Positions 34,533 through 45,667 of a stretch of 64,000 nt of DNA are shown here, piece by piece (within the stretch, counting starts at the first letter, position 1; each line of letters begins with the position of its first letter). Both the position numbers and the translations under genes were made by a program. Under the pieces are notes generated by a model. It made no database searches. It was given only the letters and a program-made list of their open reading frames with translations, and was not told the origin of the DNA. The stretch is taken from contig JAHSVC010000040.1 of NCBI GenBank assembly GCA_021397845.1, forward strand, positions 1,799,501 to 1,863,500. The letters run 5' to 3'. Source of the DNA: Areca catechu. Lineage: Eukaryota > Streptophyta > Magnoliopsida > Arecales > Arecaceae.

Positions 34533-35731
34533 TTATTGATAATACTTGTAAAGATTCTCTACATTCCAAGACCGAGGTAACAAAGTACCTTCCAAAGTTT
34601 CAAGTCGATAAGTTCTGGGGAAGATGACTTCTTTGATTCGATAAGGACCTTCCAAGTAGGAGAGTTTGCTTTGTTCAGTTGGCTTGGACATTTCAGATCT
34701 TCGCAAGCTAAGTCCTCGGGATGAAAAGTTCGTTCCTTCATGCAAGAGTTGTAATATTGGTAACTTTTGGTGATATGCAGGAGTCGAGTGCCTTGCAACA
34801 AGTCCAAATCAACTCTTCGATGTTATGAGTTTTCAGGCTCTTTGTAATGATCAATCCATAAAGATTGTAAGGAGACCTCTACAGGAAGGACTGCCTCAGT
34901 GCCATAAGCTAAGTGAAATGGAGATTCACTAGTGGTTGTTCTAGGAGTAGTTCGGTATGTCCAAAGAACTGAATTCAACTTATCAGCCCATAATCCCTTA
35001 GCATCATTCAACCTGGTTTTGAGACCATGAAGAATAGTTCTATTGGTCACTTCAGCTTCTCCATTAGATAGAGGATGGGCAACATAAGTTAGCTTATGGA
35101 ATATATGATATTGGGTACATAAGCTTTTGAACTTTGGGTTGTCAAATATCTTTTGTTATCGATAATAATGGTATAAGGAATTCCAAAATAGAAGATGATA
35201 AAGTTTTTTACAAAATTTTCAACTTTTGTCTCAGTAATTTATGCCAGTGGTTCAGCCTTAACCTACTTGGTGAAGTAGTCAATTACCACTATAAGGATTT
35301 TTGTCCTCCAAAAACTGGAGGAAATAGGCCAAGAATATCCATTCCCCACTAAGCAAAAGGCCAAGGAGCTGTCAACGGGGTCAGTTGATTTGTAGGCCAC
35401 GTTTGTATATTAGAATATCTCTGACACTGATCATATTTTCAAACAAAATCTATAGAATCTTTCTGAATGGTTGGCCAATAATAGTCTTGGCAAATTATTT
35501 TGTAAGCTAAGGATCTACCTCCCAGGTGATCCCCACATATACCTTCATGCACTTTCCTGAGAACATAATCGACATCTGAAGGTCCCAAGCATTTTAATCA
35601 AGTTGTGTAAAGGATCTTTTATACAAAGTCCCATCTAAGGTCGCATATTGGGAAGCCATCCAATGAAGTCATTTAGCTTCAAGCTTGTTTTTAGGTAATG
35701 TGCCTTCATTCAAAAATTTAAGGATGGGATC
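34533..35731 (-). pseudogene. Tat-B pol, integrase region
   Basis: From 35731 downward the minus strand reads DPILKFLNEGTLPKNK and HWMASQYA, the linker before the integrase zinc finger. A badly broken zinc finger and core follow (35560-35060, several stops and shifts). The clear stretch is EAEVTNRTILHGLKTRL, WADKLNSVLWTYRTTPR and SPFHLAYGTEAVLPVEV (35050-34880). A shifted C-terminal domain gives YLEGPYRIKEVIFP and ends W-N-V-E-N-L-Y-K-Y-Y-Q with TAA at 34533-34535. Closely related to Tat-A (52940-51837 plus 36921-36740) and Tat-1. Inactive. Confidence 0.83.
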
Positions 35732-36690
35732 TGATGTGGCAGGATCGCTGACGTGGAGTCCTGTCAGATCAAGTTGGATGCTACATTGGTGAAGTTGCCA
35801 TGTTAGACCCTCTCTTCGAGCTCCTTCGTCGGGCAGCTCCCTCGAGGTCAAGTCCACCCTGGCAGAAGTCAAGCTCTCGCTCTCTTCGAGCTCCTTCGCC
35901 AGGCGGCTCCCTCGAGGTTGAGCCCATCCCAGTCGAAGTCGAGCTCCCACTCTCTTTGAGCTCCTTTGCCAGGTGGTTCCCTCGAGGTCGAGCCCACCTC
36001 GGTCGAAGTCGAGCTCCCGCTCTCTTCGAGCTTTTCGCTGGGTGGCTCCCTCGAGATCGAGTTCACCAGGTCAAAGTCGAGCTCCCACTCCTTCGAGCTT
36101 CTTCATCGGGTGGCTCCCTTGAGGTTGAGCCCACCTCGGTCAAAGTCGAAGCTCCCGCTCTCTTTAAGCCCCTTCACAGTTAGCTCCCTCGAGGTCGAGC
36201 CCACCTTGGCTGAAGTCGATCTCCCACTCTCTTCGAGCTCCATCACCGGGCGGCTCCCTCGATCGAAGTTGAGCTCCGCTCTTTTCGAGCCTTTGCCGAG
36301 CAGCTCCTTGAGGTCAAGCTAGCCTCGGCCGAAGTCGAGCTCCCTCTTCTCGAATTAGGCTCTCTTCAGACAAAAAGGTCCGACAACCAGAAGCCATCCC
36401 TGTGGCCAAAGCCCATGGTGCTTCGAAAGGTTCATAAGCAGGAGGAAGGGGATAGTGCCACCTCTCTTGGGTGGCGGACCACCGCCCAAGGACCACGGAG
36501 GGCACCCCTAGGATGACATGATTACTCCACTACTACTTACACCAGATAGAAAAGGGTACCCTAGCCAAGGCACTGTACTTCCCGATCGATTGTTTGCACC
36601 ACTCGAAAGAGGAAATCATCCTAGAAGATTCAAATTAGGGGGGTGGTCGCTCCCCGATCGAGGCCCTATCAATTTCTCAAAGTAGAGTGA
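35732..36690 (+). repeat. Tat LTR fragment between Tat-B and Tat-A
   Basis: It starts TGATGTGGCAGGATCGCTGAC, like the Tat-2 LTR (13025), followed by a tandem array (35813-36340). The stretch after it (AAGCCATCCCTGTGG at about 36390, TACACCAGATAGAAAAGGG at about 36540) resembles the middle of the Tat-1 and Tat-2 LTRs. It loses similarity before the TATA/TTGCAGG end and meets Tat-A integrase DNA near 36690-36740. Orientation is opposite to its neighbours. The right boundary is approximate. Confidence 0.6.
35813..36340 (+). repeat. ~71-bp tandem array in the LTR fragment
   Basis: About seven copies with CTCTTCGAGCTCCTTCG, then CTCCCTCGAGGTCGAGCC and CACCTCGGTCGAAGTCGAG. The CACCTCGG-CGAAGTCGAG part is shared with the 62500-64000 array. 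Confidence 0.88.
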
Positions 36691-36739
36691 CTAGATGGGA
36701 GGCCAGAGCCTGCGACATAACTCCCTATCACGAATGGAG

Positions 36740-36921
36740 AAGGCAAGCTGACCAGACCCATCTTCAAATAGACTTTTATGAAGTCTTCCTTGGTGGGAAC
36801 TTTTATTGATAGTATTTGCAGAGGTTTTTTACATTCCAAGGCCAAGGTAGCACAACACCGGCCAAAGTCTCGAGTCAATACATCCCTGGACGTATACTTC
36901 TTTGATTGGTAGGGGCCTTCC
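36740..36921 (-). pseudogene. C-terminal end of Tat-A integrase (detached by E1)
   Basis: The minus strand gives a KEVYVQGC-like strand, then CYLGLGM and a K-x-x-A-N-T-I-N-K tail, matching Tat-B 34640-34530 (YLEGPYRIKEV, CYLGLGM). Upstream residues are found at 51837 and higher. The two pieces are separated only by E1 and its duplicated CTTCC. Confidence 0.75.
36917..36921. other. Left target-site duplication of E1 (CTTCC)
   Basis: CTTCC here and at 51832-51836. Removing E1 and one copy restores continuity with the homologous Tat-B stretch (ACCTTCCAAGTAGGAGAG at about 34647). Five bp is the Ty3/gypsy size. Confidence 0.85.
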
Positions 36922-37275
36922 TAGTGGGGACACCAGAGGCACCAGAATAAGATAGAGGCTTCTCAACCTCTGTGGATTACTTAGTAGCATTTGAGTCTAT
37001 TTGTAATAAAGGCTTAGCCTATTAAAGTTGTCTTTTATTATTGAGTCCTGTACCATTCAGCTCATGTTGAGCTAGTCTTCTTCTGAGTCCTGTACATGTT
37101 AGTCAAGTCCAGTGAAAACTCATAAGTAAAGACCAAGCCAGTCCAAGTGAAGACCAACCCAACTGGAAGCTATGAAGACCATGGAAGGCTTAGGAGAAGA
37201 AATTAGAAGCCTAGGAGATAAATCAGAAGCCCTGGAGCCCTGGACTACAGCCTGAAGCAAAATGGGCCAACCAAG
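36922..37275 (+). repeat. E1 LTR1, first part
   Basis: It begins TAGTGGGGACACCAGAGG where LTR2 has TGGTGGAGACACCAGAGG, so the terminal TG has mutated to TA. It is split at CCAAG by E2 and continues at 44783. Confidence 0.85.
37271..37275. other. Left target-site duplication of E2 (CCAAG)
   Basis: GGGCCAACCAAG then TGATGAGAG. The second CCAAG is at 44778-44782. LTR2 of E1 has the uninterrupted GGGCCAACCAAGGCCCA at about 48471. Confidence 0.9.
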
Positions 37276-38717
37276 TGATGAGAGATGAAAATAAAATGAT
37301 AAATGGAGAGTTTTAGAAAGCTAACCAGCAAGCAAACTTGAGCAATTAATTATCAAATAAATGGGCTAAATTATCCAAGAAAGAATTTTCATAAGGAGAC
37401 TAGTTGATATAATTTTTAAGACCTGCAATGTAGATCTCCTTCAAAATAAGGATTAGGATCTTGATGGCAAGGAATCCATCACTACTGGGCATGTTAACCT
37501 TCAAATGATCAAATCTAATGAAGCTTAGGAAGAGTTTCTACCAACAATGATGGCTAATATTTAGTGAAAGAAGGAGCTCTCATCACTCAAGGATTGAGGC
37601 TAGAAGTCAAGATTGGCACTCTCTACTTTGAGACTCATCTTGGCTTGATCCATGGTGTGGAGACCTCATCCTTGACCTAGGAACCTGAGAGAACTTGCAA
37701 AGAATTGGGATTAGACATGGAAGAAGAATTAGAGTTGGAATGGAACAAAGAAAAAAAAGGAAGAAGAAGAAAGTGGCGGACTTGGAGCTTAATCATAGAT
37801 CCATCATGGGCATCCCATCCTTTACTCTTGCAAAAGCACTCCTCACTCTCAATCTCAAACTTAGAAACTCTCATTCTCTCCTTGGATAAGGTTCTACATA
37901 CTCAAACTAGCTAGAAAACTTTGACTCCAAATAAGAACTCAGAGAAAACTAGAACACAAGGAAACAATCCTTCTATTAATTCAAATCATAGCATAGAATG
38001 AATACAAATGAGAGCTTTGGGGGCCTATTTATATGCTCCTAAGCTAGGAAATTTCGTCCAAGAGTGGAGGGGAGGGGATAAGGATGGCTTAGTTGGCTCC
38101 AATAACTCTTAGGTAAGTGGTTCTAACTAGAAACAAATTATAGGTAGAAAGTTACAACCACTTTGACATGTGGCATCTAGAAGATCCTAATGTGGCTTCC
38201 AAATGCTGATGTGGAGACTTAGGTGTCATAAGTTATAGCATCCCACATGTCAAATATCCTTGGGGTATTGGAAGGAATCTTTATCTTCTCCATAAAACTC
38301 TTGATGTAATGTAATTCCTTCTCCCCCAAGGTTGTTTGATGAGTTGCTCGCCCATGTGCTTCAAATCTTTGCATTAATTGGGCTTGGGCTTGGTCTTGAA
38401 GAGGCTTGAATGGTTGGTCTTGGACTTGAAGAGGATGCCCTCCATCATGCTTTGGCTTGAGCCGAATGGGCTTCTTCCATGTGTTGGCTTATGAGCCAAA
38501 TCATGCTTCAAGAAAATTTGGCTTATGAACATGCTTCAAGAAAATTAATGGACTTTTTTCATGTGTTGGCTTATGAGCCAAATCATGCTTCAAGAAAATT
38601 TAGCTTATGAACATGTTCAAGAAATTTATAACTTGCTTCGAAAACTTTATTGACTATAGCTGCAAAAATAAAGTCAGTTAATCAAAGTATATATTCTTAT
38701 TATTGATGTCCCCATCA
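37276..38717 (-). repeat. 3' LTR of E2
   Basis: 1442 bp. On the minus strand it starts TGATGGGGACATCAATAATA and ends TTTCATCTCTCATCA. TATAAATA at 38033-38026 precedes GGCCCCCAAAGC. A roughly 100-bp stretch with GGCTTATGAGCCAAATCATG, then CTTCAAGAAAATTTGGC, is repeated at 38484-38615. The short open frames inside are LTR sequence, not genes. Confidence 0.9.
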
Positions 38718-38749
38718 ATTCTCTCGGAGTAGAAAAAAGGCTCGACTCT

Positions 38750-39250
38750 GTCGAGTAGGAATTCATTTGGCTTTGATGAACTCTAAGAGGTCATAGTCGA
38801 TTCTTTGTAAGTCCTCTCGTATGATCCATGAATCTTTGGAATCAGGTTGTCCTTGCTAGTGAACCAAGCAGTATTGATAGTCTTTGTTTTGAGTAGTGAC
38901 AATCTTGTCATCTAAGATTCGCTCAATTTTATCTTGCCACTTTGGTAATATGGCTGGTGGACACTCAAGGGTTGGTTCACTCTCAAAGGTGAAATCAGGT
39001 CTAAATAGCTCACTAGGTACCATTGTTGGTTCCTTATACTTTACTAGATCTGAAATGTTGAAAGTGGAATTAATACCAAAGTCGGATAGTATATCAAGAA
39101 CGTATTAGGTCCAATTTTTTTTACTATTTTAAAAAGGACCTACACCACGGGCATGTAATCGTTTTGAGCCTAATCAAGATATAGTCTCCTTCCTGAAATT
39201 CTTTGACTTTTTTTTACAAAATTTAGCCATATGCTTGTTAATTTCATTGC
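38750..39250 (-). pseudogene. E2 integrase C-terminus with chromodomain
   Basis: The minus strand reads, in broken frames, INSTFNISDLVKY (about 39060) and LPKWQDKIERILDDKIVTTQ, then NKDYQYCLVHWQGQPDSKDSW and REDLQRIDYDLLEF (about 38945-38770). This is the same integrase-end and chromodomain pair as in E1, with both conserved aromatic positions. No catalytic core precedes it; about 700 bp of unrecognised DNA separates it from gag. Confidence 0.75.
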
Positions 39251-39947
39251 TCAAAATTTGTTTTACTAATCATGCTATGCATATGACTCTCGTAATCATG
39301 ATACTTATGCATGGGACATCAAATGACAAGAGACAAATGCAAATGATACTAAATAGTAAAAGATAAACAAAAATAAAACAAGCTCAAATGGACTTTATTA
39401 TCTTTGGACTAAACATTATTGTTAGGCTAGGAAACAAGGTTCCTAATTTCCAATATTCTCTAAATGGCTTTGAAGACTCTAGCACAAAACTTCAGGTAGG
39501 TGGCAGTGAATCTTAATTTGGCTCCCAACATATGCCAAAGAGTCTTAATAAATTAAATGTTGAATATTACTGGGACCAGATCAATGGTATGGTAGATGTC
39601 CCAGCCGGATGGGATAGAAGAGTGAATGAAACGTAATGGTGGATCGGAATAGTGGATGTTCAAAAATGGGGAATCAGGGATAGAAAATTGTTAGGAAAAA
39701 TATTTTGCAAGGTTTTCAAAGGCTTTATAGCTTCTTGGGGCTGATATGTAGGGTTTTGTTCTTTGACGGTCAATACCCCAATATGTGATCCTTCATCGAT
39801 CTCTAGATCTAAATCTTCAACATCATTAATTCCGGATCTTCTATGTTCTCCTCAGATTGATCTCCATGGTTTTTTTCCTTGGATTTCATTTTGATCATCC
39901 CTGTTTTTGATTTCTTTAGGCTGGATAATTATTTTATCTTCAAGTAA

Positions 39948-41185
39948 TTATTCTTGATCATATTCATCTATAAGGTTAGACCCAGCTTCATAAACTTCTT
40001 CCTTAAGTTCTTCAACGGGTTTAGGATTTTCTCTTTCTAGCCCTTCATTTGGACAAGATTTTAATTCTATTTCATCTTTTAATTCTTCAATTGGTTTAGA
40101 AGATCTTTTCTCTAAATTCTCAGTGGGTTCAACCTCTTCTTCTTCATATTCATCAATTAGACTTGGTTCAGCTTTATATATTTTCACTTTAGGCTCTTCA
40201 ATGGGTTCAATGATTTCTTCCTTACATAGGAGTTGGCTTGCTTGAAAAATTTGGTTAGAATTTAGCCTATGTCCAGATGTATAATTTCTATTGGACTTAG
40301 GTTGATTGATCACGAGTTCCTTCTGATATATATCAAATTTCCTAGCAATTTGATAAGCATCTTCTAGATAATAAATTTTTCATTGAAATAATTTCCACTG
40401 GATGTCCTTACGTAGACTAGCTCAAAATCTAGATATGATCATTACTTCAGATTTGAATGTACCACATCTCCCGATATACTGATTGAATTTGGCAATATAA
40501 TCAGATACAGTCGTATCATATCGTCTCAATTTGTACCATTGGTCTAAAAGTTTTTGCTCATAATATTTACCTAGGTAGTTTCCCTCATTTACTCTTCATT
40601 TCTCTCCAAGTATTTATTTTATCCCCACTATAATAACTTTTTTGCTCAACTTCTCCCCAATATGCTTTCGCATGTCGGACTAACTTTGATTTGATAAATT
40701 GACACTTTCTTACTTCCGACATTTCATCAAATTCAAAGTATTGATCCATTTTCTTTTCCCAATCGACATACACTTCCAGATCTAAATTTCCATCGAAAGT
40801 TGGTGCATAGGTCGATTGCTCCTAAAGACTCTCTCCTCTTGATCTACAACATCTTGGCAGGGGTATCTAAGACTATACTCAGGGGTGAGATCATGACATT
40901 GGGCTCTTGGACCAAGGGGAGGTGGACTAGGTGATTCAAGCTCAGCATGGATCTTGTGGGCTTCTTCTATGAAGTCATGGTGAAGTCGTCTTGGTTGTAT
41001 TCAAAAGTGAATTCATGATGATGGACTCTTGGACCTCGAGGAATTGACCTAAGTGACTCAGGTTCGGTGGGAGTCATTGGGGTCTCTTCAAGTGTCCCAA
41101 CATGGTCCTTCACTTAACCTAATTCCTTTCTCATTTATCCTAATTTCCCATTTATGGTATCAAAGGTTTTAGTTAGGGTTCTCAT
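39948..41185 (-). pseudogene. E2 gag
   Basis: The best start is ATG at 41185-41183 (MRTLTKTFDTINGKLG). A part with GPRVHHHEFTFEYNQDDF follows, then the core at about 40790-40440: EVYVDWEKKMDQYFEFDEM, RKCQFIKSKLVRHAKAYW and, in another frame, YDTTVSDYIAKFNQY. This is the retrotransposon gag (UBN2/Retrotrans_gag-like) pattern. A long acidic part ends it (IYKAEPSLIDEYEEEE, EEVYEAGSNLIDEYDQE). Stops near 41130, 40935 and 40585 and several slips break it. No CCHC zinc knuckle or protease motif is visible afterwards. Confidence 0.78.
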
Positions 41186-42673
41186 AAAGAATTCAAGATT
41201 AGGATCTAGGGATAAAATAGACTGAGTGTGGGACTATTGGTATGGAGCTTCAAATTAGTTGAGCCAACAATACAAACCTAACTTTTAGGGCTCATAGACC
41301 TAGAAGTTCAAACACAGGACTTAACTAGGTACTACTTAAGAATGTAATTATCATGGCCACTAGCCAGGTAAGAGGTGGGGTTGCGGGTGGCTCCCCTTGA
41401 TTTCACGAGGTCCTAATTAAAAACCGCAAGTCCGCTTAAGGCGCTTGCCATTGGACCTCTAGCCTTAGACACCAATTTCAAGGAATAAGTACAAACTCAA
41501 ATAATACTTTGTCTTATCTTGCACTTGAACCTAACTTGTGGGTGTCCCTAGTTTTAGGTTCCTACTCGATTTCAATTATGGCTTAGGTCAATGCAAATGT
41601 GGATGATTGTTTTAGGCTAAGGAAAGGTAATGACCTCCTTCCCTTATATTATGATCGAATGCCCTTAATTGGATTTAGAAATGGATGCATAAACAATCAA
41701 CTTGCTAACAAGATATCTATACTATCTCAAATATGTGATTCAAACCAAATTAAAAAAAAAATTCAAAAATTAAATTAAGAAATTTAGATTTTGAATTCTA
41801 GATTTTAGAAATCAAATTTTAAAATTTAAATCTTGAATTAGAGTTAAGAATTCACTCTAGAAGTTAGAGTTGTTGCAAGATAGTTTCAGCCTAACAACTT
41901 CTAGTCAACTAGTTTCATAATTCAAAATTTAAAATTTTAAATTCCAAAAAAAATTGAAATTTGAATGTGAATTGCTAAATCTCTCAGTGAAGATTCTAGA
42001 TTCAAAATTTTGAAATTTAATTCTTAAAATTTGGTTAAGAAATTCATTTTGAAAGCTTGTTGTAAAAGAAAATTTCAGCAGGGAACAACTTTCAACTAGC
42101 TAGCTTTAAAAATTTGAAATTTAATTTTTTTAAAATCCAAAATTAAAATAAAACCAATTTGGTTATCTCTTAGATTAGAATTCTTGGATTTAAAGTTTTG
42201 ACTTCATATTAACTCAAATTTTGTTTGAGAAGGTAGTTTGAAAACAGTTGCTAGAAGGTTCCAGCAGTTTAGCTAACTCTTAACAACCTGAATTCAAATT
42301 TCAAATTTTGAATTCTAAGTCCTTCTAAAATTAAAAATTATGATGTAAAATAACAAAACTCAAAGTCTGGATCTCAGATCTAAATTCAAAATTTAGAAAA
42401 AATATTTTTATATTTTTTTGAAAATTAAATGAAATGGAAGGCAGAAACAGAATTCTGGACAAAACTTCAGAAATGATCTAAGAACTCATATTTTTAAATC
42501 TAGAAATAAAAGGAAAATATTTTTTAAATTTTATATTTCGAATACTAGCACACTAAGGTACTAAAAAGTATTTGTTTGGATTTTTATCAATGTAAAAAAT
42601 AGTAAAATTCATAAAACAATTTGGGTGAATATAGAAATTTCAGCAATCAAACACTTGACCTAGTAAACTATAA
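41186..42673 (-). other. E2 leader, AT-rich
   Basis: About 1.5 kb between primer-binding site and gag. 41740-42600 is dominated by AAATTTTGAATT/AAATTTAAA motifs. The part near 41355-41395 is shared with the E1 leader. Confidence 0.55.
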
Positions 42674-42685
42674 GCTCTGATACCA
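42674..42685 (-). promoter_or_regulatory. Primer-binding site of E2 (initiator tRNA-Met)
   Basis: The minus strand reads TGGTATCAGAGC five bases after the LTR end at 42691. Same primer as E1. Confidence 0.9.
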
Positions 42686-42690
42686 AAAAT

Positions 42691-44777
42691 TGATGGGGAA
42701 TGAAAATAAAATGATGAATGGAGAGTTTTAGCAAGATAACTAGCAAGAAAACTTGAACAATTAATTATCAAATAATGAGCTAAATTAATCCAAGAAAAGA
42801 TTTTTCTTAAGGAGACTAGTTGATCTAATTTTTTAAGACATGCAATATAGATTTAGTTCAAAATAAGGATTAGGATCTTCATGGCAAGGAAACTATCACT
42901 ACTAGGGCAAGTTAACCTTTAAATAATCAGATCTAATAAAGCTTAGGAAGAGTTTTCCTACCAACAATGATGGCTAATTATTTGGTGGAAGAATGAGCTC
43001 TCATCACTCAAGGATTGAGGCCTAGGAGTCAAGATTGGCACTTTCTACTTTGAGACTCACCTTGGTCTTGATCCATGGTGTGGAGACCTTCATCCTTGAC
43101 CTAGAAGCCTGAGAGAACTTGCAAAAAAAATTTGGGATTAGACATGGAAGAAGAATTGGAGTTGGAATAGAAACAAAAAAGAAAGGAAGAAGAAAAAAGT
43201 GGCCGGCGGCTTGGGACTTGGAGCTTGATAATAGATCCATCAATCGGTATCCCATCCTTTACTTCTTGCAAAAGCACTCTTCACTCTCAAACTCAAACTT
43301 AGAAAACTCTAATTTAATGGGGGACAAAATAAAATGATGAATGGAGAGTTTTAGCAAGCTAACCAGCAAGAAAACTTGAATAATTAATTATCAAATAAAT
43401 GGGCTAAATTAATCCAATAAAAGATTTTTCATAAAGAGACTAGTTGATCTAATTTTTTAAGACCCGCAATGTAGATCTAGTTCAAAATAAGGATTAGGTT
43501 CTTCATGGGAAGGAAACCATCACTACTAGGGCAAGTTAACATTCAAATGATCAGATCTAAAAAAGCTTAGGAAGAGTTTTCCTATCAACAATGATGGCTA
43601 ATTATTTGGTGAAAGAATGAGCTCTCATCACTTAAGGATTGAGGCCTAGAAGTCAAGATTAGCACTCTCTACTTTGAGACTCATCTAGGCCTTAATCCAT
43701 GGCATGAAGACCTTCATCCTTGACCTAGGAACCTGAGAGAACCTGCAAAAAAAGTTTGGGATTAGACATGGAAGAAGAATTGGCATTGGAATGGAAATAA
43801 AAAAAAGGAAGAAGAAAAGTGGCCGGCGGCTTGGGACTTGGAGCTTGATCATAGATCCATCAATGAGCATCCCATCCTTTACTCCTTGCAAAAGCACTCT
43901 TCACTCTCAAACTCAAACTTACAAAACTCTCATTCTCTCCTTGGATAAGGATCTACACACTCAAACTAGCTAGAAAACTTTCACTCCAAACAAGAACTCA
44001 AGAAAATTAGAGCATAAGGAAACAGTCCTTTCATTAATTCAAATCATAGCATAGAATGAATACAAATGAGAGCTTTGGGGGCCTATTTATAGGCTCCTAA
44101 GCTAGAAAATTTCATCCAAGAGTGGAGGGGAGGGGATAAGGATGGCTTAGTTGGCTCCAACAACTCTTAGGTAAGTGGTTCTAATTAAAAACAAATTATA
44201 AGTAGAAAGTTACAACCACTTTGACATGTGGCATCTAGAAAATCCTAATGTGGCTTCCAAATGCTGATGTAAAGGCTTAGGTGTCATAAGTTATGGCATC
44301 CCACATGTCAAATATTATCGGGGTAGTGGAAGGAATCTTTATCTTCCCCATAAAACTCTTGATGTGGTGTAATTCCTTCTCCTCCAAGGTTATTTGATGA
44401 GTTGTTCCCCCATGTGCTTCAAACCTTGGCGTGAATTGGGCTTGGGCTTGGTCTTGAAGAGGCTTGAATGGTTGGTCTTAGACTTGAAGAGGACGCCCTC
44501 CATCATGCTTTGGGCTTGAGCCGAATGGGCTTCTTCCATGTGTTGGCATATGAGCAAAATCATGCTTTAAGAAAATTTGGCTTATGAACATTCTTCAAGA
44601 AAATTATTGGACTTCTTCCATGTGTTAGCTTATGAGCCAAATCATGCTTCAAGAAAATTTGGCTTATGAACATATTTTAAGAAACTTTGTAACTTGCTTC
44701 AAAAGTTTATTGACTATAGCAGCAAAAATAAAGTGAGTTAATTAAAGTATATATTCTTATTATTGATGTCCCGATCA
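42691..44777 (-). repeat. 5' LTR of E2 with partial duplication
   Basis: A full-length copy spans 44777-43315 (about 1463 bp; TATAAATA at 44091-44084). It is followed on the minus strand by a second copy of the last ~624 bp (43314-42691). The join is at AATTTAATGGGGG (about 43311-43323). Both copies share the GATGAATGGAGAGTTTTAGC end. Confidence 0.85.
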
Positions 44778-44782
44778 CCAAG
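44778..44782. other. Right target-site duplication of E2 (CCAAG)
   Basis: Directly after the E2 terminal CGATCA. E1 LTR1 resumes with GCCCAGG. Confidence 0.9.
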
Positions 44783-45653
44783 GCCCAGGAGGGAATCAAG
44801 GGGTGCCAAGCCTTATGCTCACCACCCCTTGGTCGGCCACTAGGGTCACCTCCCTTGGCCAACCAAGGCAAGAGAGAGAGGGAGTGATTTGAGGAATTTT
44901 AAATCCTAAACCTACCATGTATTCTAGCTAGGATTTGGGTGGGATTCAGATTCCTAGGTAATGACTATTGTAACCTTACTTGAGAGCCAAGTTTAAGAGT
45001 CTATTTAAGAGACTCTACTCTCTTATATCACGACACTTTTTCATGAAATATAACTGAGTTCTTCCAATTGCTGTGTGCTAAGGGGATTCTGTGTGAGCCC
45101 CTCCTTCTTCCTGGTGTTCTGCGCCCAGTCTCCAGCCACCATCCAACTCTCCAAACCCTAGCCACCCAACCTCAAACTCTTCTTCTCCTTGCTGTTTTTC
45201 CTTTACTACTTCATCCTTGCTTTGTTTTCTCATCCATGAAAGGCTGTTTGCAGGTCCCTCGGCTTCTACGAATCCAACAACTCCAGCCGGGCAGCGATCG
45301 GATCACCCGGTAGAAAGTCGAAAATCCGCGGGTCTTTGGCTTGATTTTCCAGGCCACTCAGGAAGTGAGAATGATTCCTTCATCTACAATCCACACCGGG
45401 TGCATCAACCATTGTCAGGTACTCCCCCTCTACCTGCCAGTCGCTTTATTGGAGATGAACTAGCCCAACCTAGACTTCTCAGCCTCGGCGGTCCTCTTCT
45501 TATTACTTTTTAGGTTCTACTTTGCAGGCTATAGCTTCCTACTTGCGTAGAATTCTTTTCTTAGATTCATGGTTTGTTCTTCGGGAATAAACACACACAA
45601 CTTTATCAAAAAAAATACAAAAATAATTATGCATGCATTTTAGTTCCGCATCA
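44783..45653 (+). repeat. E1 LTR1, second part
   Basis: It continues GCCCAGGAGG after the second CCAAG and ends TAGTTCCGCATCA. LTR1 without E2 is about 1225 bp, like LTR2 (1222 bp). TATTTAAGAG near 45003 may be the TATA-like element. Confidence 0.85.
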
Positions 45654-45655
45654 TT

Positions 45656-45667
45656 TGGTATCAGAGC
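45656..45667 (+). promoter_or_regulatory. Primer-binding site of E1 (initiator tRNA-Met)
   Basis: TGGTATCAGAGC two bases after LTR1. It pairs with the 3' end of plant initiator tRNA-Met, which primes minus-strand DNA. The downstream copy at 49368 has lost one base (TGGTATCGAGCC). Confidence 0.9.

Larger units (their letters stand above)
27232..35731 (-). mobile_element. Tat-B: minus-strand Tat-lineage retrotransposon, 5' truncated
   Basis: Read on the minus strand: integrase (35731-34533), tandem repeats (34510-34110), antisense gene (lying on the plus strand, 28592-33320), polypurine tract (27996-27981), 3' LTR (27980-27232). The antisense gene is split by a solo LTR. Gag, protease, RT and RNase H are missing; the 5' break falls at 35732, where a plus-strand Tat LTR fragment begins. 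Confidence 0.85.
37276..44777 (-). mobile_element. E2: minus-strand chromovirus derivative nested in E1 LTR1
   Basis: LTRs at 37276-38717 (3') and 42691-44777 (5', with an internal duplication), CCAAG duplications, and a minus-strand primer-binding site at 42685-42674. The internal 4 kb holds a leader, gag (41185-39948) and an integrase-end/chromodomain remnant (39250-38750). Protease, RT, RNase H and the integrase core are missing. Related to E1 in leader, gag tail, chromodomain and LTR start (TGATGGGGACA against TGGTGGAGACA). Confidence 0.88.

Noticed and set aside
36922..36940. Alternative E1 start at TGGGGACACC (36925)
   Set aside because: It would leave a flank that does not match the right side. 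Starting at TAGTGG (36922) gives exact CTTCC copies and aligns with TGGTGG of LTR2.
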